A DNA stretch of 58,926 bases from Egaibacter sp046050465. GTDB taxonomy: Bacteria > Pseudomonadota > Gammaproteobacteria > Burkholderiales > Burkholderiaceae_C. Below the pieces are notes generated by a model that was not told where the DNA came from, did not search any database, and saw nothing but the letters and a program-made list of their open reading frames with translations. The DNA lies in NCBI GenBank assembly GCA_046050465.1, contig JBJOPS010000024.1, forward strand, positions 1 through 58,926. Direction: 5' to 3'. The position numbers and the translations under genes are program-made. Positions 1-7,782 of the stretch are shown here, one piece after another. The stretch's first letter is position 1; each line of letters starts with the position of its first letter.

Positions 1-39
1 AAATGCGATCTGCTCTTCTGTAAACCTGCTTTTCTTCAT
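1..39 (-). CDS. IS3-family transposase OrfA, N-terminal fragment (cut by window edge)
   Basis: Thirteen codons are visible, reading MKKSRFTEEQIAF. This matches the start of the small helix-turn-helix OrfA (Tnp IS3/IS911-type HTH) that binds the IS ends before the OrfAB fusion carries out transposition. The start ATG is at 37-39 on the minus strand. The gene continues out of the window, so nothing can be said about its integrity. Confidence 0.7.
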   Translation of the reverse strand, partial: MKKSRFTEEQIAF

Positions 40-119
40 GGCATGCTCTCTTTCCCATAGGGTGAAAATCATGCCGGAATTTCTACTTTTGATTGGCTCA
101 GATTATTGGGGTAGGGTCA
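1..119 (-). mobile_element. IS3-family insertion sequence, left (5') end only
   Basis: On the minus strand the element begins with TGACCCTACCCC near position 119 and leads into the start codon of an OrfA-like transposase. A TG-starting terminal repeat about 80 bases before OrfA is typical of IS3-family elements. The rest lies outside the window to the left. The element sits inside a tyrosine integrase gene, whose last five codons and stop (103-119) are IS sequence. The family call rests on the OrfA start and the end sequence; the subgroup is not resolved. Confidence 0.7.
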
Positions 120-705
120 CCTGAACTCGTGCGTAATCAAGTACAGCTTGAATTCGATCCAGAACCCTGGTCGCTGTCTCATGCTTTTCCAGCCAGATGG
201 GACGAATAATCCTGACGATTTCGTCAGTGTCGATGCCATTGATTGGGTTGTCGCCAATCACGGGGTAAGCATAGTGAGTAAGGGTATTTGTCCACTGTTG
301 AGCGTGCTTGGCACTTTTCCACGATGGGCGTTTGAACGCAATAAAGTCGGTAGCGCAGGCTTCAAAGGTACGTTCTTTGGACTCTTGGAGTTTGCGAGCC
401 TTGATCTCCTCCCTTTTGGCGTGTGCTGGGTCCACACCAATAGTTCTGGAGTCTCTGTAAGTCTGCGCTTTCTCTCTTGCTTTTTGCAGTGACGCACCAG
501 GGTATTGACCAAGACCGATAGTTTTGGCCTTTCCGTTGGTCATGTAACGGAACAGCCAACTGGCTGTTCCGTTCTTGGCGATGCTCAGATACAGCCCCTG
601 GCCGTCACCGAGCATCGCGTTTTTTGCTGATGCACTGTAAGATAGATTCTTGATTTCCCGTATCTTGGCTTTAATCTTTAGGTCGTTGAGTTTGTGGATA
701 GCCAT
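103..705 (-). pseudogene. P4-type tyrosine integrase, N-terminal part only, interrupted by IS
   Basis: The protein has the arm-binding N-terminal domain of P4-like prophage integrases (DUF4102 type: GDGQGLYLSI, then WLFRY and the GLGQYPGASLQKAR block, residues about 30-80). A core-binding SAM-like domain follows, reaching LDYARVQ at residues about 188-195. The catalytic domain (Arg..His-X-X-Arg..Tyr) is absent: after ARVQ the frame runs into the IS3 end, takes five IS-encoded residues and stops. A full protein would be about 400 residues. The element this integrase once moved is therefore probably immobile unless helped in trans. Confidence 0.85.
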
Positions 706-876
706 GGGTGATATTTTGATAGATGAAGGACGTTGCGCAAACTGCTGGCATCAAATCCGGCATCAAAATCAGCCGCTCCGATAAGGAAACGGCGGATAAT
801 GACGGAAATCAAAAATCGCTTTTTCCCTGGCAAACAACACCATTTGCGGCCAGTGGAGAATGGCGGAATTGAAAAA

Positions 877-897
877 ATTCGATCGTCCGCTCCGCCA
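877..897 (+). other. Possible attachment-site remnant (tRNA 3'-end-like)
   Basis: The sequence ends in GTCCGCTCCGCCA, like the acceptor 3' end of a tRNA-Ser (G discriminator plus CCA), preceded by TTCGATC like a T loop. A terminator-like hairpin follows about 30 bases on. No matching 5' tRNA half is present upstream and the T arm is about three bases short, so this is not an intact tRNA. P4-type integrases recombine at tRNA 3' ends and such a gene lies next to it, so an att remnant is plausible but weakly supported. Confidence 0.3.
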
Positions 898-929
898 AAA
901 ATTCTTGTAAGTCATTGATTTGCAAGACA

Positions 930-956
930 AAAAGGCCACCGAAAGGGGGCCTTTTT
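930..956 (+). terminator. Rho-independent terminator-like hairpin
   Basis: AAGGCC and GGCCTTTTT flank a short loop (ACCGAAAGGG), giving a GC-rich stem followed by a T run, with A residues on the other side, so it could work in both directions. It follows the tRNA 3'-end-like sequence and may be the original terminator of that tRNA. Confidence 0.55.
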
Positions 957-1159
957 GTTGCCTATGACCTGAGTGTCCCCAAATTGTCCCCAGAATTACG
1001 CTCAATTACGTTTGAGCACCATTGACGACTTTTGGCACCGTCTCCGAATCGTCCCCACGTTTGAAACTCACTTTGCGGATGTATACGTTTACAAAAATCA
1101 TTTAAAATCAACAACTTACGATTGCATGTTCAATTTTTTTAAATTATGATTTGAACATC

Positions 1160-1270
1160 ATGGCGGACGCATTCCACACAAATCAAACCTTTGGGCACCA
1201 GCTGGAAGTCTTGTTTGTGTTCATTTTTGCGATCTTGGCAGGCTATTACATCAATGGCCGGTGTAGGTAA
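1160..1270 (+). CDS. Possible 36-residue membrane peptide
   Basis: An ATG opens a 36-codon frame containing the hydrophobic run LEVLFVFIFAILAGYYI (residues about 16-32), one potential transmembrane helix, with a short basic C-terminus. There is no clear ribosome binding site, but an 8-bp inverted repeat lies directly upstream. I recognise no family. It could equally be a chance frame in decayed mobile DNA. Confidence 0.2.
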   Translation: MADAFHTNQTFGHQLEVLFVFIFAILAGYYINGRCR

Positions 1271-1386
1271 GCAAGTTACGCGGCCCGCTGGAAGTCCACT
1301 GTAACCACGTTTTTCCCGGTGCGAATAAGCTCGTGCAAACAGGCAAGCCCTGCCCCACCCCTGGCCACCCGCGCGGGCCGTGTTGG

Positions 1387-1791
1387 TTATCTTTCCAGCC
1401 AGTTCTCTACGTTAAGGCCCCGGATGCGGCTGAATTCGCGCGCGTTGTCCGTCACTAACGTGAGGCCGAGCGCGTTGGCGTGTGCAGCGATCAACAGATC
1501 GTTCATTCCGATAGGCTGGCCAGCCGCTTCCAGCTCGGCGCGGATGTCGCCATATTCAGCGTCCGCCGGAATATCCAGCGGCAGCACTGGGATCGTTTCA
1601 AGAATGCCCTCCACCCTGGCAAGTAGTTTGGGCGAACCTTTCTTTGCGCAACCATAGCGTAACTCGGCTGCGACGATGATGCTGGTGAACAACGCCTTCG
1701 ACCCGACCTGTTCAATGCGGCGTGCAGCAGGCCCATCCGGGTTGCGGATCACATCGCTGATGATGTTCGTGTCCAGCAGATATTTGCTCAA
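1387..1791 (-). CDS. vapC: VapC-type PIN-domain toxin ribonuclease
   Basis: The 134-residue protein is a single PIN domain with the four acidic metal-binding residues in family positions: Asp7 (LLDTN), Glu43 (AAELRYG), Asp98 (GMNDLLIAA) and Asp115 (VTDN). VapC toxins are Mg-dependent RNases that cleave specific tRNAs or rRNA when the antitoxin is lost. The start is a TTG whose last bases overlap the stop of the antitoxin gene (TTGA), implying translational coupling. The pair lies among broken recombinase genes, consistent with a mobile addiction module. Confidence 0.9.
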   Translation of the reverse strand: MSKYLLDTNIISDVIRNPDGPAARRIEQVGSKALFTSIIVAAELRYGCAKKGSPKLLARVEGILETIPVLPLDIPADAEYGDIRAELEAAGQPIGMNDLLIAAHANALGLTLVTDNAREFSRIRGLNVENWLER

Positions 1792-2060
1792 AATATGTCC
1801 TCCGGCTGGGCAGGCACGTCGTCAATGCCCGGAAATTGATCTTCCGGCCCAAGCGGCGCATCCTTCCTCCACTCAGCCAGCAGTTCAACGATGTTCGTCG
1901 GTCTGGTAACTGGCTCAATGATGAGTTTGCTGCCTTCGCGATGAATCAGAACACGATTCCCCGGCAACTCGAACTCGACAGGAATTCGCACCGCCTGGCT
2001 ACGGTTGTTGCGAAACAACTTGGCCTCCTTTGGCCTGAACGGCGTCGACAGGGTAAGCAT
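1788..2060 (-). CDS. vapB: VapB-type antitoxin (AbrB-like)
   Basis: A 90-residue protein whose first part carries the swapped-hairpin AbrB-like fold: AKLFRNNRSQAVRIPVEF followed by IHREGSKLIIEPV. Its C-terminus is acidic (PEDQFPGIDDVPAQPEDIF), of the kind that threads into the VapC active site. I chose the ATG at 2060 over an in-frame TTG at 2075. It is the upstream gene of the pair and overlaps vapC by four bases. A pair of direct repeats lies just upstream and is a likely autorepression site. Confidence 0.87.
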   Translation of the reverse strand: MLTLSTPFRPKEAKLFRNNRSQAVRIPVEFELPGNRVLIHREGSKLIIEPVTRPTNIVELLAEWRKDAPLGPEDQFPGIDDVPAQPEDIF

Positions 2061-2075
2061 GGCACTGCTCTCCAA

Positions 2076-2099
2076 TGTATATGCCGAATTGTATATGCC
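2076..2099 (-). promoter_or_regulatory. Direct repeats upstream of vapBC, likely operator
   Basis: TGTATATGCC occurs at 2076-2085 and again at 2090-2099 (plus-strand reading), centres 14 bp apart, immediately upstream of the vapB start. VapB/VapBC complexes bind short repeats overlapping their own promoter. The AT-rich repeats could also contain the -10 element. Confidence 0.5.
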
Positions 2100-2179
2100 A
2101 ATCTGCAGCGTGTCAATTGGCTGGCCACTTTTTGGTTGAACTTATCCGGGCGAAGCACGCTGGCGGGATGAGCAAGCAA

Positions 2180-2353
2180 TCAGCCCAGCTTCTCTGCGAG
2201 CTGGGATGCCCTTGGGTGGTAATACCTCGCCACCATCGCGCTTGACTTATGGCCGGTTACTTTCATCAGTTCATGCATTTCCAATCTTTCCGCCAGGCGC
2301 GATGTGGCTTCATGCCTAAGGTCATGAAAATGCAAATCCACCATGGTCATCAT
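2180..2353 (-). pseudogene. Tyrosine recombinase, C-terminal fragment
   Basis: A 57-codon frame encodes the last part of a phage-integrase catalytic domain. HFHDLRHEATS supplies the His-X-X-Arg box, VTGHKSSAMVARYYHPRA carries the Gly-His pair and the catalytic Tyr, and the protein ends EKLG. The first catalytic Arg and all N-terminal domains are missing, and only 10 bases separate it from the folA stop. The C-terminus differs in type from the P4 integrase at the left edge, so it is probably a relic of another element. Confidence 0.75.
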
Positions 2354-2363
2354 GGGCTATCTT

Positions 2364-2861
2364 TCACGCCTTCTCGACCGTAACAAAGCTGTAGGGCAAT
2401 CCGTTGGTGGCCACATGGGACTCGCGTGACGTCTCCTGCCACTCCGGGCCAAGCCCCGGCGCAAAGGCATCGCCTTCAAAGTTTTGCGCTATTTCGGTGA
2501 TCACCGCGCGCTGGGCCAGTGGCAAAGCCTCGGCATAGATTTGCGCCCCGCCGATCACCCATATTTCGGTGGGAGCCGGCAGCATATGCTCACAAAATAA
2601 TAGCGCCTCATGAATGTTGGACGAGGGCTGAGCGCCATTTTCGTTCCATAAAACCTGCCTGGTGATGACCAGGTTGGTTCGTCCTGGAAGCGGCCGAAAC
2701 TTTGGTGGCAATGAGTCCCAAGTCTTGCGACCCATGATGACCGGGCAACCTGCCGTCATGCGTTTGAAGTGCGCCATGTCTTCGGGCAGATGCCAGGGCA
2801 ATGTGCCGTCGCGGCCAATCACGCCGTTTGCGGCGCGGGCAAATATCAGGTTCACGCGCAT
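2364..2861 (-). CDS. folA: Dihydrofolate reductase
   Basis: Reduces dihydrofolate to tetrahydrofolate with NADPH, completing the thymidylate cycle with the gene upstream. The 165-residue protein has the family signature GVIGRDGTLPWHLPEDMAHFK (residues about 13-33), the NADPH-binding VIMGRKTWDSLP and a second glycine motif, VIGGAQIY. The ATG at 2861 gives the usual N-terminus (MRVNLIFARAANG); an upstream in-frame start would overlap thyA. It lies 11 bases after thyA on the same strand, a common thyA-folA operon. Confidence 0.96.
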   Translation of the reverse strand: MRVNLIFARAANGVIGRDGTLPWHLPEDMAHFKRMTAGCPVIMGRKTWDSLPPKFRPLPGRTNLVITRQVLWNENGAQPSSNIHEALLFCEHMLPAPTEIWVIGGAQIYAEALPLAQRAVITEIAQNFEGDAFAPGLGPEWQETSRESHVATNGLPYSFVTVEKA

Positions 2862-2872
2862 GATCGAATCCG

Positions 2873-3718
2873 TCAAACCGCTACTGCACCCTTGATGGCG
2901 GGGTGGCATTCGTAGCCCAGAACTTCGAAGTCTTCATACTCGTACTCAAAGATCGAAGCCGGCTTGCGCTTGATGTTGAGTGTCGGGTAAGGGTAGGGTG
3001 CCCGGCTCAGTTGCAGCGCGACCTGTTCATGGTGGTTGCTGTAAATATGGCAGTCGCCACCTGTCCAGATGAAATCGCCCACGTCAAGATCACACTGCTG
3101 CGCCACCATGTGGGTTAGCAGCGCGTAGCTGGCGATATTGAACGGCACACCCAGAAAAATATCGGCGCTGCGCTGATATAGCTGGCAGCTCAGCCTCGCC
3201 TTTTCGCCTGGCACGTTGGACGGAGCCACATAGAACTGGAAGAACGCGTGGCAGGGCATCAGTGCCATCTTATTCAGGTCAGCTACGTTCCACGCGCTAA
3301 CGATGATGCGCCGAGAATCGGGGTTGGTTTTGAGGGTTTTGATGACGTCTGCAATCTGGTCGATATGGCCACCATCCGGGGTAGGCCAACTACGCCACTG
3401 CACACCGTAGACCGGGCCCAGATCACCATCCGGCTTGGCCCATTCGTCCCAGATGCTCACACCACGCTCTTTGAGCCAGTTGTTGCTGCTGCTGCCCGTC
3501 AGGAACCACAGCAGTTCCTGAATGATGGATTTCAGGTGAACCTTCTTGGTGGTCACCAGCGGAAAGCCTTCGTTCAGATCGAAGCGCATCTGGTAGCCAA
3601 ACACGCTTTTGGTGCCGGTTCCCGTGCGATCCGTCTTGGCGGCACCCGTGGCGTCCACGTGGCGCATGAAGTCTTCGTATTGGGAGCGAATGGGGCGGGG
3701 TGAATGGGGCGGCTGCAT
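2873..3718 (-). CDS. thyA: Thymidylate synthase
   Basis: Methylates dUMP to dTMP using methylene-tetrahydrofolate, releasing dihydrofolate for FolA. It has the dUMP phosphate-binding Arg loop (KTDRTGTGTKSVFG), LKSIIQELLWFL, and the catalytic Cys in LMPCHAFFQFYV at about residue 156. The C-terminus KGAVAV is a normal ThyA ending. I chose the ATG at 3718 over a TTG at 3748 because the conserved start (QYEDFMRHV) follows closely; the ribosome binding site is weak either way. Confidence 0.96.
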   Translation of the reverse strand: MQPPHSPRPIRSQYEDFMRHVDATGAAKTDRTGTGTKSVFGYQMRFDLNEGFPLVTTKKVHLKSIIQELLWFLTGSSSNNWLKERGVSIWDEWAKPDGDLGPVYGVQWRSWPTPDGGHIDQIADVIKTLKTNPDSRRIIVSAWNVADLNKMALMPCHAFFQFYVAPSNVPGEKARLSCQLYQRSADIFLGVPFNIASYALLTHMVAQQCDLDVGDFIWTGGDCHIYSNHHEQVALQLSRAPYPYPTLNIKRKPASIFEYEYEDFEVLGYECHPAIKGAVAV

Positions 3719-3750
3719 AGTCGGTAAGGGTCGGTAATCGCTGTTCAAGT

Positions 3751-5214
3751 TTAGCTTCTGATCACCCGCCCGGGGTTCATCAGGTTGTTGGGGTCCAGTG
3801 CCTTCTTGATGGACTCCATCATGCCCAGCGCAACAGACGATTTGTGGAGAGCCAGTTTGTCCACCTTGAGGCTGCCGACACCGTGCTCGGCGGATATGGA
3901 GCCGTCAAACCGGGTGACCGAGTCAAAAACCAGCGTATTGACCTGATCTTCATGGTCACGTAGAAAAGCCTGGCCGTCCATACCTTGTGGCGCCTGCACG
4001 TTGTAGTGCAGGTTGCCGTCTCCCAGGTGGCCGAAGTTCACCAGCCGCACACCGGGCACAGCCTTTTGCAGCAACTGGTCCGTTGCCCGCACAAACTCGG
4101 GGATGCTGGATACCGGGATGGAAATGTCATGCTTGATATTCAGTCCCTCCTGGGCCTGTGCCAATGGAATGCTCTCGCGGACGTGCCACAGCGCTGCGGC
4201 CTGCGTGAGGTTCTCTGCCACCACGGCGTCCAGCACGCAACCGCCGGTCATGGCGGCTTCCAGCAGTCGTTCAAACTGTTCGCGTGCGTGGGCTTCTGAT
4301 TCATGATCCGAGTTTTCCAGCAGCACGCACCAACCTGACTCTGCAGGCAGGCTGGCAGCAGCATCCAGAAATGGAACGCGCTGTTGCGGAAACTGTTTGG
4401 CCACCAGACTCAGTGCGAAATGGCCCATAACCTCAAAACCGGTCAAACCTGCGCCCAGATGTTGATGTGCCAGCCCCAGCAGCGTCAGCGCGTGGTCCAG
4501 CGATGGCACCAAAGCCCAGGCGGTCAGCTGCGCGGCGGGCAGCGGATAGAGCTTCATCGTCGCTGCAGTGATGATGCCCAGCGTGCCTTCGGACCCGATG
4601 AACAGGTTGCGCAGGTCATAACCCGTGTTGTCCTTGCGCAGGCCACTCAGGCCTTGCCAGATGTCACCCTGTGCGGTGACCACTTCCAGCCCCAGACACA
4701 GGTCACGCGTATTGCCAAAACGTACGACCTGCGTGCCACCGGCATTGGTACCCAGGTTGCCGCCGATCGTGCAGCTGCCTTCGGCCGCCAGACTCAAGGG
4801 GAACAGAAAACCAGCTGTCTGAGTCTTCTCCTGCAGCGTTTGCAGCACACACCCGGCTTCTACCGTCACGGTGAGGTTCGCGGCGTCCATGGCACGCACG
4901 GTGTTCATACGCTGCAGGCTCAACACAATCTGCAGGCCCGAGTCATCCGGCGTCGAGCCCACGACCAGACCTGTATTACCTCCCTGGGGCACGATGCTGA
5001 CACCGGTCGCAGCTTGAAACTTTGCGCACAAGTGAACCACCTGCGCTACTTCTTCTGTAGCGCCAGGTCTCACAACGGCGAGGGATTTTCCGTGATTTCG
5101 CTTGCGCCAGTCAAGTTCCCATGCGCTCAGGTCACCCTCGGTGAGGACGTTGGCAGGGCCCACGACACGTCGCAGTGCCTCCAGCAGTTCAGTTAATTCT
5201 GATGCGGCCGTCAT
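3751..5214 (-). CDS. FAD-linked oxidase, GlcD/D-lactate dehydrogenase type
   Basis: A 487-residue flavoprotein of the vanillyl-alcohol-oxidase fold. The N-terminal FAD-binding domain carries VVPQGGNTGLVVGS and CTIGGNLGTNAGGTQVVRFGNTR, with LFIGSEGTLGIIT near residue 210. The C-terminal half is the FAD-oxidase cap with HLGDGNLHYNV and the SAEHGVGSLK motif, ending NPNNLMNPGR-like. The family oxidises D-2-hydroxy acids (D-lactate, glycolate, D-2-hydroxyglutarate) and passes electrons to a quinone or ETF; the substrate cannot be read from sequence. Its start overlaps the stop of the DUF2069 gene by four bases. Confidence 0.88.
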   Translation of the reverse strand: MTAASELTELLEALRRVVGPANVLTEGDLSAWELDWRKRNHGKSLAVVRPGATEEVAQVVHLCAKFQAATGVSIVPQGGNTGLVVGSTPDDSGLQIVLSLQRMNTVRAMDAANLTVTVEAGCVLQTLQEKTQTAGFLFPLSLAAEGSCTIGGNLGTNAGGTQVVRFGNTRDLCLGLEVVTAQGDIWQGLSGLRKDNTGYDLRNLFIGSEGTLGIITAATMKLYPLPAAQLTAWALVPSLDHALTLLGLAHQHLGAGLTGFEVMGHFALSLVAKQFPQQRVPFLDAAASLPAESGWCVLLENSDHESEAHAREQFERLLEAAMTGGCVLDAVVAENLTQAAALWHVRESIPLAQAQEGLNIKHDISIPVSSIPEFVRATDQLLQKAVPGVRLVNFGHLGDGNLHYNVQAPQGMDGQAFLRDHEDQVNTLVFDSVTRFDGSISAEHGVGSLKVDKLALHKSSVALGMMESIKKALDPNNLMNPGRVIRS

Positions 5215-5633
5215 GATGCAGATGTTGAAGGTGCAACCTCAAGATGACCTGCGTTCAGACGCGCATGTTTGTGGCGCAGGCGGATGTGCAACACGCACGC
5301 CACGAACAACACGGCACACAACACTACTTCTCCCATGGCCAGCCAGTTGCCGGGCGACCGGTCGCCATAGGCACGCACGGCGCCTTCAGCGACGTACAGC
5401 CATACCAGCAGGCTAAGCCATCGATAGGTGTACATGCGGTTTTTCAGCAAACCCGCCAAGGGGATGCACAGTGGCAGCACCTTGAGAGCCAGCCACGATC
5501 CGCCCGGGCGCACAGGTGCCAGGAACAGTTCCCAGGCCAGCCCCAGAAAAATCAGTCCCAGCAGGCTGCTCACGGCAAGCCAGCGGGTCAGGCGCACAGA
5601 TGGGTCAATTTCGGTGTTGTTTGGAGTCGTCAT
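5211..5633 (-). CDS. DUF2069 inner-membrane protein
   Basis: A 140-residue protein with about four hydrophobic segments (for example WLAVSSLLGLIFLGLAW and VVLCAVLFVACVLHI), matching the small DUF2069 membrane family of betaproteobacteria; function unknown. It is the upstream gene of a two-gene minus-strand unit with the FAD oxidase (ATGA overlap). It diverges from yihY with only 21 bases between the two start codons, so the promoters must overlap neighbouring coding sequence. Confidence 0.8.
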   Translation of the reverse strand: MTTPNNTEIDPSVRLTRWLAVSSLLGLIFLGLAWELFLAPVRPGGSWLALKVLPLCIPLAGLLKNRMYTYRWLSLLVWLYVAEGAVRAYGDRSPGNWLAMGEVVLCAVLFVACVLHIRLRHKHARLNAGHLEVAPSTSAS

Positions 5634-5654
5634 TGCAGTGGCATCATAGCGGCC

Positions 5655-6881
5655 ATGCGTTTATTCCAGTCATTGCCATCCCGAGCCACGGAGTTCTACG
5701 ACCATTTGCTGGTTTTCCCCTGGAAAAACACCGCGCTAACCCTGCGCGAGCGTTTCCGTGAAGACCGACTGGGCCTCACCGCCAGCAGCCTGACTTTCAC
5801 CACCACGATCGCCCTGGTCCCTCTGATCACGGTGGCGCTGGCGGTATTTTCAGCTTTTCCCATGTTTGCCAAGTTTCAGGACGTGCTTCAGAAATGGCTG
5901 GTCGACAGCCTGATCCCGGACAACATTGCCCGCCAGGTACTGGGCTACCTGACCCAGTTTGCCGGCAAGGCAAGCCGCCTGGGGGTGGTAGGTGTGGCGG
6001 TGCTGTTCACCACGGCCCTGGCACTGATTTTGACGATCGACCGAACGCTGAACAACATCTGGCGGGTGCGGCGGCCACGCGCGCTGGCGCAGCGGGTGCT
6101 GGTGTATTGGGCCGGCATGACGCTGGGCCCGCTGTTGCTGGGCGCCAGTCTGACCATGACGTCTTATGCCGTTTCTGCTTCGCGAGGCGTGGTGGGGGTG
6201 ATGCCCGGTGGCGTAGGTGTATTGCTGGATGTCATCCAGTTTGGCCTGCTGGCAGGGGGCGCTGCGGCGCTGTACCACTATGTGCCCAATACCCAGGTGA
6301 AGTGGTCGCATGCGTGGGTGGGGGGCTTTTTTGTATCCACCACCATGGAGCTGGCAAAAAAGCTGCTCGCGCTGTATCTGGGCAAGGTGCCAACCTATTC
6401 CGTGGTCTACGGCGCGCTGGCAACCGTCCCGATTTTGCTGGTGTGGATCTACGTGGCGTGGGTCATCATGTTGCTGGGCGCGGTGATTGCCGCCTACCTG
6501 CCCAGTTTGCTGGCCGGGGTTGCGCGGCGATCATCGAGCCCGGGCTGGCAGTTTCAGCTGGCACTTGAAACAATTCAGCAACTCAATCAGGTCCGACCGA
6601 CAGAGCAAAGGGGACAAACCATCGAGCAGCTGGCCGCTGCGCTGCGGGTGGATCCCTTGCGACTGGAGCCGATACTGGAAACCCTGGGACTGCTGGACTG
6701 GACAGGCCGACTGGAGGAGGAGCAGGCCGGGCGGGATGCCCGATACGTCTTGCTGGCTGACCCCGATGCAACGATGCTGGAGCCGCTGATGGACAAGTTG
6801 CTCCTCAATCGCCTGCCATCTAATCAGAATTTGTGGAAAAGTCTTCGCTGGGCGTCCGTACGATTACGTGATGTGTTATGA
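5655..6881 (+). CDS. YihY/virulence-factor BrkB-family inner-membrane protein
   Basis: A 408-residue protein. The first 290 residues are the YihY/BrkB membrane domain with about six transmembrane helices, including LTASSLTFTTTIALVPLITVALAVF and the conserved VYGALATVPILLVWIYVAWVIML. The C-terminal 100 residues are soluble and resemble a winged-helix-like extension (TIEQLAAALRVDPLRLEPIL) seen in betaproteobacterial members. The old name RNase BN is obsolete for this family. I took the ATG at 5655, which begins MRLFQSLPSRATEFYDH; the frame stays open upstream but opposite the DUF2069 gene. Confidence 0.88.
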   Translation: MRLFQSLPSRATEFYDHLLVFPWKNTALTLRERFREDRLGLTASSLTFTTTIALVPLITVALAVFSAFPMFAKFQDVLQKWLVDSLIPDNIARQVLGYLTQFAGKASRLGVVGVAVLFTTALALILTIDRTLNNIWRVRRPRALAQRVLVYWAGMTLGPLLLGASLTMTSYAVSASRGVVGVMPGGVGVLLDVIQFGLLAGGAAALYHYVPNTQVKWSHAWVGGFFVSTTMELAKKLLALYLGKVPTYSVVYGALATVPILLVWIYVAWVIMLLGAVIAAYLPSLLAGVARRSSSPGWQFQLALETIQQLNQVRPTEQRGQTIEQLAAALRVDPLRLEPILETLGLLDWTGRLEEEQAGRDARYVLLADPDATMLEPLMDKLLLNRLPSNQNLWKSLRWASVRLRDVL

Positions 6882-6960
6882 ACCGGCAGCCAGGTCATGC
6901 AGGTCGATGGAGTCTGCAAAACCTCCTGTGCCCGCTGTGACGACATCGGTGGCGTGATGA

Positions 6961-7782
6961 TCATGTCGCCAGAAAACTGCGGATCGCAAACAGCGTCTCG
7001 TCGGGCGTTTCACCCATCTGGTGATGCCCTACCGGCAGCGTGACGGCTTGTACCTTCTTGCCTGATTCCGTGGCTCTGGCGATCAAACCCCGTGCCGCGG
7101 TCGGCTGGGTCATCTGGTCCTGCCCGCCCAGCAGGAACAGAACCGGGCACGTGATCCGGGCGATGGCAGCTTCGCCGTTTGCATAGCTGTCGCAGGCCTT
7201 GAACCCCCGATGAAACACGTTGACGGCCGCGTTGCTGGCCAGTACACGCCGGTTCAACGCCAGCGAGCCGCCATACACCCAGGTGCCCGGCCCCAGTGCG
7301 GAGGGTGGTGCGGCCAGCGTGGAGCGGGAAAACACGTTGATCATCTTCATGGCCTTCTCGGGCTCATTCAGCGACGCTTCCAGCAACTGAGGCGATACCT
7401 TCATCGGAAAGGCTGTGCCCACGAGTATCAGATGACTGACCCGGTCTTCCAGGTTGGCCGCAGCCTCCAGCGCGATCAGTGAGCCCCAGCTGTGGCCCAC
7501 CAGGGCTGCACGCTTCACACCGGCTGCATCCAGCAGCGCACCGACAAAGGTTGCCGCTTCCTCCACCGATGAAGAGGCTTCGCCCGCGCTGCGGCAGTGG
7601 CCGGGCAAATCCACAGCCAGCACATTCCAGCCGTGGTTGGCCAGGTAGCGGGTCTGCAATATCCACACGCTGTGGTCATGCAAAACGCCGTGAATGAACA
7701 CGACGGCGGGTTTGGCAGCGTCAAAAGACTTGCCGCCGGTGTAGCAATAGGTGGTGTGGCCGTTGACCTGCAGTTCCATCAT
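6961..7782 (-). CDS. Alpha/beta-hydrolase
   Basis: A 273-residue serine hydrolase with the oxyanion HGVLHDHSVW motif (residues about 31-40), nucleophile elbow GHSWGS (Ser near residue 98), an Asp in LLGGQDQMTQP and a His in PVGHHQMGETPDE. The family covers esterases, lipases and C-C hydrolases; the substrate is unknown. Its ATG overlaps the metY stop (ATGA), so it is co-translated with the O-acetylhomoserine enzyme, but nothing ties it to methionine synthesis. Confidence 0.88.
   Translation of the reverse strand: MMELQVNGHTTYCYTGGKSFDAAKPAVVFIHGVLHDHSVWILQTRYLANHGWNVLAVDLPGHCRSAGEASSSVEEAATFVGALLDAAGVKRAALVGHSWGSLIALEAAANLEDRVSHLILVGTAFPMKVSPQLLEASLNEPEKAMKMINVFSRSTLAAPPSALGPGTWVYGGSLALNRRVLASNAAVNVFHRGFKACDSYANGEAAIARITCPVLFLLGGQDQMTQPTAARGLIARATESGKKVQAVTLPVGHHQMGETPDETLFAIRSFLAT

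Larger units (their letters stand above)
706..1159. other. Gene-free stretch upstream of the broken integrase
   Basis: About 450 bases without a convincing gene; the small ORFs here have no recognisable content. It holds a tRNA 3'-end-like sequence (877-897), a hairpin followed by T residues (about 930-956), and an 8-bp inverted repeat, ATGTTCAA (1126-1133) with TTGAACAT (1151-1158), just upstream of the tiny ORF at 1160. The section around 1080-1150 is clearly AT-rich. Confidence 0.5.

Noticed and set aside
5244..5654. N-terminal extension of the YihY frame to 545 codons
   Set aside because: The extra part is antisense to the DUF2069 gene and unlike the family; the ATG at 5655 gives the normal start.
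6898..6990. Short Cys-containing plus-strand frame between yihY and the hydrolase
   Set aside because: No ribosome binding site, runs into the antisense of the hydrolase gene, and matches no known peptide.
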